Source: Chryseobacterium indicum
GTDB lineage: Bacteria; Bacteroidota; Bacteroidia; Flavobacteriales; Weeksellaceae
DNA length: 64,000 nucleotides
NCBI RefSeq assembly: GCF_021504595.1
Contig: NZ_JACSGT010000003.1
Span: 558,001 to 622,000 of the forward strand
Direction: 5' to 3'
Below, in pieces: positions 57,035 through 64,000 of this stretch. The stretch's first letter is position 1. Every line of letters starts with the position of its first letter. The notes below the pieces were generated by a model. The model saw nothing but the letters and a program-made list of their open reading frames with translations. It searched no databases and had not been told where the DNA came from. Both the position numbers and the translations under genes were made by a program.

Positions 57035-58030
57035 TTATTTATCAGCGTCTAACTTATATTTTGCAACGTCGAAACCGAAGTTAAGACCTTTTGAATGCAC
57101 TAATTCTTCTAGTTCTGTCAAAGATTTTTTACCAAAATTTCTGAATTTCATCAAATCAGACTTACTGTAAGAAACCAATTCTCCAAGAGTTTCCACTTCA
57201 GCCGCTTTCAGACAGTTAAGGGCTCTTACGGAAAGATCCATATCTGCTAATTTAGACTTAAGTAATTGTCTTGTATGAAGAGTTTCCTCATCATATTGGA
57301 TAGATGCTTTTACAGCTTCCGTTTCAAGCGTGATTCTCTCATCAGAGAACAGCATAAAGTGATAAATTAATATCTTAGAAGCTTCTGTTAAAGCGTTCTG
57401 AGGACTGATAGATCCGTCAGTTTCTATATCTAATACAAGTTTTTCGTAGTCTGTTTTTTGCTCTACACGATAATTTTCAATGCTATACTGTACTTTCTTG
57501 ATTGGCGTGAAAATAGAGTCAATCGCAATTGTACCTACAGGTGCATTGTTTGACTTATTTTGTTCAGAAGGAACATACCCTCTTCCTTTTTCTATATTGA
57601 AAGTAATTTCGAAAGTTACATCACTGTTCAGGTTGCAGATCACCAAATCCGGGTTAAGAACCTCAAATCCGTTGACAGACTTACCTAAATCACCAGCAGT
57701 AATAACCGTTTGACCTGAAACTTTAGCAACAACCTGCTCATTAGATTGGTTTTCTGCTGTAGCTTTTAATCTTACCTGCTTAAGGTTAAGAATAATTTCG
57801 GTAACATCTTCGATTACTCCTGGAATAGTTGAAAATTCGTGCTCTACACCTTCTATTTTGATAGATGAAATAGCATAACCTTCCAGAGAAGAAAGCAACA
57901 CTCTTCTCAAAGCATTACCGATTGTAAGCCCGAAACCTGGTTCTAGTGGTCTGAATTCGAATTGACCTCTAAATTCATCAGAGTTAAGTAAAATTACTTT
58001 ATCGGGTTTTATGAATTGTAAAATTGCCAT
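57035..58030 (-). CDS. rpoA: RNA polymerase alpha subunit
   Basis: The 331 residues hold the alpha N-terminal dimer domain ([36 protein letters not shown]) and the helix-hairpin C-terminal domain ([36 protein letters not shown]). It is 6 nt from rplQ and 33 nt after rpsD. Confidence 0.98.
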   Translation of the reverse strand: MAILQFIKPDKVILLNSDEFRGQFEFRPLEPGFGLTIGNALRRVLLSSLEGYAISSIKIEGVEHEFSTIPGVIEDVTEIILNLKQVRLKATAENQSNEQVVAKVSGQTVITAGDLGKSVNGFEVLNPDLVICNLNSDVTFEITFNIEKGRGYVPSEQNKSNNAPVGTIAIDSIFTPIKKVQYSIENYRVEQKTDYEKLVLDIETDGSISPQNALTEASKILIYHFMLFSDERITLETEAVKASIQYDEETLHTRQLLKSKLADMDLSVRALNCLKAAEVETLGELVSYSKSDLMKFRNFGKKSLTELEELVHSKGLNFGFDVAKYKLDADK

Positions 58031-58063
58031 ATTATTGGGTTGAGCAAAAATTTGATTAAAAAA

Positions 58064-58672
58064 TTATTTAGAGTAAAGTTCGACGATAAGCTGTTCCTTG
58101 ATGTCTTCCGGAATTTGGATTCTCTCAGGAGCAGAAACGAAAGTACCTTCTTTCTTCTCATCGTTGAATTGTAACCACTCATAATTTGCTTTAGAAGCTA
58201 ATGCATTTGTAACCACTTCAAGAGATTTAGACTTTTCTCTTACTGCAATTACATCACCTGCTTTAAGCAAATAAGATGGAATATTTACCAGCTCACCGTT
58301 CACAGTAATGTGTCTGTGAGAAACAAGCTGTCTAGCAGCAGATCTTGTTTTAGCAAAACCTAATCTGTATACTACGTTATCCAATCTGGATTCGCAAAGT
58401 TGTAATAGAACTTCACCTGTTACCCCTTTACTTCTGTGTGCTTTGTCGAATAAGTTAGCAAACTGTCTTTCTAAAATACCGTAAGTATATTTAGCTTTTT
58501 GCTTTTCAGCTAACTGAACTGCGTATTCAGATTTTTTAGCACCTCTTCTTTTGTTAGGACCGTGTTGTCCTGGCGGTTGGTTTTTTCTTTTCTCGAAGTT
58601 TTTGTCATCTCCGTAGATTGCAGCACCAAACTTTCTAGCAATCTTAGTTTTAGGTCCAATATATCTTGCCAT
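58064..58672 (-). CDS. rpsD: Ribosomal protein S4
   Basis: This is the 202-residue primary 16S-binding protein, with [16 protein letters not shown], the S4 RNA-binding domain [20 protein letters not shown], and [19 protein letters not shown]. It lies in the alpha-operon order. Confidence 0.98.
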   Translation of the reverse strand: MARYIGPKTKIARKFGAAIYGDDKNFEKRKNQPPGQHGPNKRRGAKKSEYAVQLAEKQKAKYTYGILERQFANLFDKAHRSKGVTGEVLLQLCESRLDNVVYRLGFAKTRSAARQLVSHRHITVNGELVNIPSYLLKAGDVIAVREKSKSLEVVTNALASKANYEWLQFNDEKKEGTFVSAPERIQIPEDIKEQLIVELYSK

Positions 58673-58691
58673 AATGGGTAAATTCTAAAAA

Positions 58692-59081
58692 TTAAACTCT
58701 TCTTCTTTTTGGTGGTCTACATCCATTGTGCGGCATAGGAGTCACATCAATGATTTCGCTAACTTCAATTCCTGAATTGTGGATAGATCTGATAGCAGAT
58801 TCTCTACCTGCACCCGGACCTTTCACAAACACCTTTACTCTTCTTAATCCAGCTTCGTGAGCTACAGCAGAGCAATTTTCAGCTGCCATCTGAGCAGCAA
58901 ATGGAGTATTCTTTTTAGAACCTCTGAAACCCATTTTACCGGCAGAAGCCCAAGAGATAACCTCTCCGTTTTTATTTGTTAAAGAAATGATGATGTTATT
59001 GAAAGAAGCCTGAATATGAGCTTCACCAATAGCTTCAACTTTTACTTTTCTTTTCTTAACTACTTTAGTTTGTTTTGCCAT
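58692..59081 (-). CDS. rpsK: Ribosomal protein S11
   Basis: It has 129 residues with the S11 marks [47 protein letters not shown] and the C-terminal [15 protein letters not shown]. Confidence 0.98.
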   Translation of the reverse strand: MAKQTKVVKKRKVKVEAIGEAHIQASFNNIIISLTNKNGEVISWASAGKMGFRGSKKNTPFAAQMAAENCSAVAHEAGLRRVKVFVKGPGAGRESAIRSIHNSGIEVSEIIDVTPMPHNGCRPPKRRRV

Positions 59082-59093
59082 AATTCCTAACGA

Positions 59094-59471
59094 TTATTTA
59101 CTAGCTTTTTTCTTGTTAGCAACAGTTTTTCTCTTTCCTTTACGGGTTCTAGAGTTGTTTTTCGTTCTCTGGCCTCTTAAAGGTAATCCAAGTCTGTGAC
59201 GTATTCCTCGTTGGCATCCTATGTCCATTAATCTCTTAATGTTCAATTGCACTTCAGATCTTAACTCTCCTTCTACTTTTACGTTTTCAGAGATGTATGT
59301 TCTGATTGCAGCCAATTCATCGTCATTCCATTCGTTGACTTTCTTGTCTTCGCTGATACCGGCAGCTTTAAGGATTTCTGAAGCAGTGCTTCTTCCCACC
59401 CCGTAGATGTAAGTTAAACCGATAACGCCTCTTTTGTTTTTTGGTAAATCAATACCTGAAATTCTCGCCAT
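59094..59471 (-). CDS. rpsM: Ribosomal protein S13
   Basis: It has 125 residues: [51 protein letters not shown] and a basic tail. Confidence 0.98.
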   Translation of the reverse strand: MARISGIDLPKNKRGVIGLTYIYGVGRSTASEILKAAGISEDKKVNEWNDDELAAIRTYISENVKVEGELRSEVQLNIKRLMDIGCQRGIRHRLGLPLRGQRTKNNSRTRKGKRKTVANKKKASK

Positions 59472-59480
59472 AATTTAATT

Positions 59481-59597
59481 TTAGCCTTGTCTTTGTTTAA
59501 ATTTTGGGTTCTTTTTGTTGATTACGAATAGTACACCTTTTCTGCGTACGATTTTGCAATCAGCGCTTCTTTTTTTAATTGATGCTCTTACTTTCAT
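59481..59597 (-). CDS. rpmJ: Ribosomal protein L36, zinc-free form
   Basis: The 38-codon gene reads [20 protein letters not shown] and continues to [10 protein letters not shown]. Only one Cys (C14) is left of the usual four-ligand zinc site, so this is the form without zinc. It sits between infA and rpsM as in many operons. Confidence 0.95.
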   Translation of the reverse strand: MKVRASIKKRSADCKIVRRKGVLFVINKKNPKFKQRQG

Positions 59598-59660
59598 TTT
59601 GATAGTATTTATTTTTTAACAATAGCCAAATGGAACGTATGCTCCATTTGGCAGATTGTT

Positions 59661-59876
59661 TTAATATCTAAATGTAATTCTCCCTTTCGTTAAATCATAG
59701 GGAGACATTTCTAATTTTACCTTATCACCGGGTAAAAGTTTAATATAATGCATTCGCATTTTACCCGAAATATGAGCGATGAGTACATGCCCATTTTCAA
59801 GCTCTACACGGAACTGAGCGTTCGAAAGTGCTTCCGTAATAACGCCGTCTTGTTCAATATGTTTTTGTTTCGCCAT
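59661..59876 (-). CDS. infA: Translation initiation factor IF-1
   Basis: It has 71 residues of a single S1/OB domain: [39 protein letters not shown] and [12 protein letters not shown]. It is 4 nt after secY. Confidence 0.98.
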   Translation of the reverse strand: MAKQKHIEQDGVITEALSNAQFRVELENGHVLIAHISGKMRMHYIKLLPGDKVKLEMSPYDLTKGRITFRY

Positions 59877-59879
59877 AAA

Positions 59880-61259
59880 TTAATATCCAGTCGTTCTTGA
59901 CAATTTAGACTGCATTAAGCCATCATAATGATGGTTCAGCAGATAAGTATTAATCTGTTGAACGGTATCTAAAATTACTCCCACCATAATCAATAGTGAT
60001 GTTCCCCCAAAAAATAGGGCAAACGCATCTGTCTGAACAAAGGTTCCATGCACAATTGCCGGAAGGATTGCAAAGATAGATAAAAATATTGCACCCGGCA
60101 AGGTAATTTTTGATAAAATATCATCTAAATAATCAGCCGTCTCTTTTCCTGGTCTTACTTTCGGTACTAAACCTCCGTTTCTCTTCAAATCATCAGCCAT
60201 CTGGTTCACCGGAATTGTAATTGCAGTATAGAAAAACGAGAAGATAATAATTAATAGCGCGAACAATACATTGTACTGCCAGCTAAAAACATTCTTGAAA
60301 CCTGCAAGAAAAGTATTGGACTCATCCACTTTCGTCAATAAACCAGGTACGAACATCAATGCCTGAGCAAAGATAATCGGCATTACACCGGCTGCATTCA
60401 CTTTCAATGGAATCCACTGTCTCGCTCCCTGCATAAGATTTCTGTTTACACCTCCTCTTGCCTGAGCTCTGCTTACATACTGGATCGGAATTTTTCTTAC
60501 TGCAACAGATAATACTACTGCAAGAAGAACCACCAGCATCCAGAAAATTACTTCAATAAGGATCATGATAGATCCCATTCCACCTTTTCCGTTCTGCACT
60601 GCCATTTCCTGAACGAATGCTTCTGGTAATCTTGAAAGAATCCCCACCATAATAAGGATAGAGATACCGTTTCCGATACCTTTGTCGGTGATTTTTTCAC
60701 CTAACCACATTGCGAATACTGAACCCGCCACCAAGATTACAATACTTGGTAACCAGAACATAATAGAATTTGGCTCTACATAATATGCAGATGAGAACTG
60801 AGCATACGGTAAAAACAACTGAGTGATCGATGTTAAATAAGAAGGTGCCTGTACAAGACAAACTCCGATTGTTAACCATCTTGTGATCTGGTTCAATGTA
60901 TTTCTACCAGACTCTCCATCTTTCTGAAGCTTCTGAAGATAAGGAATAGCCATTCCCATCAACTGAACAATAATAGAAGCAGAAATATAAGGCATGATAC
61001 CTAACGCCATTACGGAAGCGTGGCTGAAAGCTCCCCCCGTAAACGACGAAAGCAAGCCAAGGAGACCTGCTCCTTGCTTGTTACCGCCTTGATTTTTATA
61101 ATGCTCTAAGAGATCTCCTACTTCCGCAAGGTTAATTGCAGGTAATGAGATATAAGATGCGAATCTATACACAAGGATAATTCCTAAAGTAAAGAGAATT
61201 TTATCTCTAAGTTCTTTAAGACTCCAAATATTTTTGAGGGTTTGTATAAATTCTTTCAT
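59880..61259 (-). CDS. secY: Protein translocase subunit SecY
   Basis: The 459-residue channel protein has ten membrane helices. Visible motifs are MPYISASIIVQLMGMAIPYL, GNGISILIM, the cytoplasmic IPIQYVSRAQARGGVN and LNHHYDGLMQ near the C-terminus. It sits between rplO and infA. Confidence 0.98.
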   Translation of the reverse strand: MKEFIQTLKNIWSLKELRDKILFTLGIILVYRFASYISLPAINLAEVGDLLEHYKNQGGNKQGAGLLGLLSSFTGGAFSHASVMALGIMPYISASIIVQLMGMAIPYLQKLQKDGESGRNTLNQITRWLTIGVCLVQAPSYLTSITQLFLPYAQFSSAYYVEPNSIMFWLPSIVILVAGSVFAMWLGEKITDKGIGNGISILIMVGILSRLPEAFVQEMAVQNGKGGMGSIMILIEVIFWMLVVLLAVVLSVAVRKIPIQYVSRAQARGGVNRNLMQGARQWIPLKVNAAGVMPIIFAQALMFVPGLLTKVDESNTFLAGFKNVFSWQYNVLFALLIIIFSFFYTAITIPVNQMADDLKRNGGLVPKVRPGKETADYLDDILSKITLPGAIFLSIFAILPAIVHGTFVQTDAFALFFGGTSLLIMVGVILDTVQQINTYLLNHHYDGLMQSKLSRTTGY

Positions 61260-61268
61260 TAGTGATTA

Positions 61269-61718
61269 TTATAAGGTAATTGCTTTTCCACCTGCTTTAG
61301 CGATAAGCTCTTCAGCAGATTTAGTGAATTTGTCAGCAGAGATTGAAACCGCAGATTTCAATTCTCCTCTACCCATAATTTTCACTAATTCGTTTTTAGT
61401 AATTAAACCATTCTCAATCATAACTTCTCTTGTAATATCTCCTGTGATAGATTTATTTTCAATTAAAGTCTGGATTGTATCAAGGTTAATTCCTCTAAAC
61501 TCTTTTCTGTTTACGTTTTTGAATCCGAATTTCGGTAATCTTCTTTGTAAAGGCATCTGACCTCCTTCAAAACCGATTTTCTGAGAATAACCAGCTCTTG
61601 CTTTCTGTCCTTTGTGACCTTTTGTAGAAGTACCACCTTTTCCGCTACCTTGTCCTCTACCAATTCTTTTTGAATTGAAAGTAGATCCTGCAGCTGGCTT
61701 TATGTTGTTTAAATTCAT
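61269..61718 (-). CDS. rplO: Ribosomal protein L15
   Basis: It has 149 residues with RIGRGQGSGKGGTSTKGHKG, GFEGGQMPLQRRLPKFGF and the C-terminal AEELIAKAGGKAITL. Confidence 0.98.
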   Translation of the reverse strand: MNLNNIKPAAGSTFNSKRIGRGQGSGKGGTSTKGHKGQKARAGYSQKIGFEGGQMPLQRRLPKFGFKNVNRKEFRGINLDTIQTLIENKSITGDITREVMIENGLITKNELVKIMGRGELKSAVSISADKFTKSAEELIAKAGGKAITL

Positions 61719-61737
61719 TTTAAAATTATTTTAAAAA

Positions 61738-61914
61738 TTATTTTTGAACTTCAAGTAAGTGACTAACTGCAGCTATCATTCCTAAGATAGAAGGAGTAGC
61801 TTCGTGTTCTACAACTTGGTGAAGTTTCTTAAATCCTAATGCTTCAAGCGTTCTCTTTTGGGTTTTTGTTCTTCCAATAGCGCTTCTTACTTGCTTTACT
61901 TTGATTGTTGCCAT
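61738..61914 (-). CDS. rpmD: Ribosomal protein L30
   Basis: The 58-codon gene begins MATIKVKQVRSAIGRTKTQK, then TLEALGFKKLH and a C-terminal HLLEVQK. It sits between rpsE and rplO. Confidence 0.95.
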   Translation of the reverse strand: MATIKVKQVRSAIGRTKTQKRTLEALGFKKLHQVVEHEATPSILGMIAAVSHLLEVQK

Positions 61915-61925
61915 TGTTTTATATA

Positions 61926-62447
61926 TTAACCGTTAAACACTTTACTTAGAGAAACTCCTCTCATTCTAGCGATTTCTTCAGGTCTTCTGATATCCAATAA
62001 CGCTTTGAAAGTAGCTTTCACCACGTTGTGAGGGTTAGAAGATCCTTTAGATTTTGAAAGGATATCGTGAATACCAGCAGACTCCAATACCGCTCTTACC
62101 GCACCTCCGGCGATAAGACCTGTACCGTGAGAAGCAGGTCTTAAGAAAATATCTGCACCTCCGTATCTGGCTGTAGTCTGGTGAGGGATTGTGTGGTTCA
62201 TTACAGGAACTTTCACAAGGTTTTTCTTAGCATCTTCAACTGCTTTAGCAATTGCAGAAGCAACTTCCTTAGATTTTCCTAATCCGTAACCGATAACTCC
62301 ATCTTCGTTACCTACAACTACGATAGCAGAGAATCCGAAAGCTCTACCTCCTTTAGTTACTTTTGTTACTCTGTTAACAGCTACGAGACGATCTTTAAGT
62401 TCTAATCCTCCCGGTTTTACTCTTTCTATATTATCTAGTCCTAACAT
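61926..62447 (-). CDS. rpsE: Ribosomal protein S5
   Basis: It has 173 residues: [60 protein letters not shown] and [13 protein letters not shown]. Confidence 0.98.
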   Translation of the reverse strand: MLGLDNIERVKPGGLELKDRLVAVNRVTKVTKGGRAFGFSAIVVVGNEDGVIGYGLGKSKEVASAIAKAVEDAKKNLVKVPVMNHTIPHQTTARYGGADIFLRPASHGTGLIAGGAVRAVLESAGIHDILSKSKGSSNPHNVVKATFKALLDIRRPEEIARMRGVSLSKVFNG

Positions 62448-62466
62448 ATTTTCCGAAATTTAATGA

Positions 62467-62820
62467 TTAGAATTTAAGTCCACCTTCTCTCGCACCATCA
62501 GCAAGAGCTTTTACTCTTCCGTGATATACGAATCCGTTTCTATCAAATACAATATTTTCGATTCCTGCAGCGATAGCTTTAGCAGCAATAGCTTTACCTA
62601 CAGCAGTTGAAACTTCAGTCTTAGTTCCGTTAGCGTCAACTCCTTTCTCTCTTGAAGAAGCAGAAGCCAAAGTTTTTCCACTGTTATCGTCGATTAACTG
62701 AGCGTAAATTTCCTTATTACTTTTGTATACAGATAATCTTGGCAATTCAGAAGATCCGGAGATTTTTCCTCTTACTCTTCTTTTGATTCTTATTCTTTTT
62801 TCTAATTTACTTAATGCCAT
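62467..62820 (-). CDS. rplR: Ribosomal protein L18
   Basis: It has 117 residues: [37 protein letters not shown] and [20 protein letters not shown]. Confidence 0.98.
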   Translation of the reverse strand: MALSKLEKRIRIKRRVRGKISGSSELPRLSVYKSNKEIYAQLIDDNSGKTLASASSREKGVDANGTKTEVSTAVGKAIAAKAIAAGIENIVFDRNGFVYHGRVKALADGAREGGLKF

Positions 62821-62835
62821 AATACTTATAATTTA

Positions 62836-63381
62836 TTAAGCAGATTTACCAGCTTTACGTCTAACAATTTCTCCTACGAATCTTACCCCTTTACCTTTGT
62901 ATGGTTCAGGCTTTCTGAAAGAACGGATCTTTGCAGCTACCATCCCTAGAAGTTGGTTGTCGTGAGACGTTAAAGTAATAATTGGGTTTTTACCTTTTTC
63001 AGTCAATGTATCTACTTTTACTTCGTTTGGAAGTTCAAGCACGATACCGTGAGAGAATCCTAAAGCCAACTCAAGTTTTTGACCTGCGTGAGAAGCTCTG
63101 TATCCTACCCCTACTAATTCCAGTTTCTTTTCGAAACCTGTGTTTACACCAACAATCATGTTGTTGATTAACGCTCTGTATAAACCGTGAAGCGCTTTGT
63201 GTTGTTTAGCATCAGATGGTCTGTTTACATTCAGTTCTCCATCTTTCTGTTCTATAGTAATTCCTACTGTAAGCTCCTGAGTAAGTTCTCCTTTAGGACC
63301 TTTTACAGTTACCACACCATCTTTTTCAGTGATTGTAACTCCTGCTGGAACTGTTATAATTGCTTTACCAATTCTTGACAT
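62836..63381 (-). CDS. rplF: Ribosomal protein L6
   Basis: It has 181 residues: MSRIGKAIITVPAGVTI, VKGPKGELTQEL, NMIVGVNTGFEKKLELVGVG and KPEPYKGKGVRFVGE. Confidence 0.98.
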   Translation of the reverse strand: MSRIGKAIITVPAGVTITEKDGVVTVKGPKGELTQELTVGITIEQKDGELNVNRPSDAKQHKALHGLYRALINNMIVGVNTGFEKKLELVGVGYRASHAGQKLELALGFSHGIVLELPNEVKVDTLTEKGKNPIITLTSHDNQLLGMVAAKIRSFRKPEPYKGKGVRFVGEIVRRKAGKSA

Positions 63382-63398
63382 TTTCCTGTGATTAAAAA

Positions 63399-63797
63399 TT
63401 AATAAACATAGCAGATTACTTCACCGCCTACTTTTTCTTCTCTAGCTTTCTTGTCAGTCATTACTCCTTTAGAAGTAGAGATGATAGAAATACCCAAACC
63501 ATTTAGTACTCTTGGAAGTTCTCCTGAACCTTTGTACTGTCTCAAACCTGGTCTAGAAGCTCTTTGGATAGACTTGATAGCTGGTTTGTTGGTTTGCTTG
63601 TCGTACTTTAAAGCGATTTTAATCGTACCCTGAACAGCGCTATCTTCAAACTTGTAGTTTAAGATATACCCCTGATCGAATAAGATCTTAGTAATCTCCT
63701 TTTTGATTTTCGATGCAGGAATTTCCACCACTTTGTGGCCTGCGCTTTGTGCGTTCCTTACTCTTGTTAGGAAATCTGAAATTGGATCTGTTACCAT
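63399..63797 (-). CDS. rpsH: Ribosomal protein S8
   Basis: It has 132 residues: DPISDFLTRVRNAQSAGHKV, RASRPGLRQYKGSGELPRVL, GLGISIISTSKGVMTDKKAR and GGEVICYVY. It follows rpsN after a 145-nt gap that holds a long hairpin. Confidence 0.98.
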   Translation of the reverse strand: MVTDPISDFLTRVRNAQSAGHKVVEIPASKIKKEITKILFDQGYILNYKFEDSAVQGTIKIALKYDKQTNKPAIKSIQRASRPGLRQYKGSGELPRVLNGLGISIISTSKGVMTDKKAREEKVGGEVICYVY

Positions 63798-63854
63798 TTT
63801 TCTTTTATAAATTATTGGTTAAAGAACAATCAGTATTGTAAGGACTTGAAGAGT

Positions 63855-63891
63855 AAAATATCAGACCTCAGAAATTTCGGTCTGATATTTT
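63855..63891. promoter_or_regulatory. Perfect 13-bp hairpin between rpsN and rpsH
   Basis: AAAATATCAGACC (63855-63867) and GGTCTGATATTTT (63879-63891) pair exactly around an 11-nt loop, in the middle of the 145-nt gap. On the minus strand it is followed by ACTCTTC, not a T-run, so it is a poor terminator; an RNA processing or attenuation site is more likely. A smaller GACAA/TTGTC hairpin lies at 63907-63921. Confidence 0.7.
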
Positions 63892-63942
63892 TATCTTTAG
63901 TATCCAGACAACTTAATTGTCCCGATTTTTAATTAGTAATTA

Positions 63943-64000
63943 TTACCAACTAGCTTTTTTAACTCCCGGGATAAGACCGTTGTTTGCCATTTCTCTGAAA
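63943..64000 (-). CDS. rpsN: Ribosomal protein S14, C-terminal end
   Basis: Only the last 19 codons are in the window, ending FREMANNGLIPGVKKASW, the normal S14 end. The rest lies beyond the right edge, so whether it has zinc ligands cannot be judged. Confidence 0.95.
   Translation of the reverse strand, partial: FREMANNGLIPGVKKASW

Overview
The window is a chromosomal segment of a Bacteroidota bacterium, most likely a Flavobacteriia member close to Chryseobacterium (Weeksellaceae). The evidence is low GC content, promoter -7 boxes of the form TAnnTTTG with no clear Shine-Dalgarno sequences, a type IX secretion C-terminal sorting domain, SusC-like/OMP_b-brl outer-membrane proteins, a Bacteroidota MoxR-DUF58-SpoIIM cluster, double-glycine-leader peptide genes and UUCG-looped intergenic repeats. 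The genus call is inference; the phylum call is strong. No tRNA, rRNA or CRISPR array was seen.

Layout. 1-4700 (minus): a SAM-I-riboswitch-led methionine operon, metX-hom-metZ-metH (metH runs off the left edge), with families of small hairpin repeats in two gene gaps. 4801-8700: a cytoplasmic GH63-type glucosidase, an OsmC protein and a DUF2233 lipoprotein. 8763-15921: a six-gene membrane cluster (SpoIIM-like, multi-span protein, DUF4129-like, DUF4350, MoxR ATPase, DUF58) with a divergent RDD gene. 15970-16975: three tandem copies of a ~342-bp unit, each holding a 157-bp element with inverted ends. 16982-28844: housekeeping and small genes (HTH regulator with operator, GNAT, glycosyltransferase plus LpxH-like phosphoesterase, YebC, OmpA-TSP3, SmpB, ABC-F ATPase, a T9SS cargo protein, RecJ, NadD, DUF3817).

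28904-36010: surface and carbohydrate genes (regulatory-domain lipoprotein, TonB-type barrel, alpha/beta hydrolase lipoprotein, GH43 with a discoidin module). 36033-45622 (all minus): two arginine-deiminase-fold hydrolases, SpeD, DUF4178, a 65-aa membrane protein, DUF350, a membrane-fused spermidine synthase, a toxin-antitoxin pair, a flavoprotein and a membrane protein; together these look like a polyamine-based envelope system. A four-helix-bundle gene flanked by 26-bp inverted repeats sits between the two hydrolases. 45934-46587: a Cys-rich double-glycine-leader peptide and a decayed gene. 46672-49341: citrate synthase and enolase. 49445-52927: DyP peroxidase with two envelope proteins. 53059-55843: a two-component pair with two unknown genes inside the operon. 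56504-64000: the spc/alpha ribosomal operon from rpsN (cut by the right edge) to rplQ, including secY, infA and rpoA.

The strongest candidates for something undescribed are the polyamine/DUF350/DUF4178 cluster, the inverted-repeat-bounded four-helix-bundle unit, the small Cys-rich secreted peptide, and the split two-component operon.
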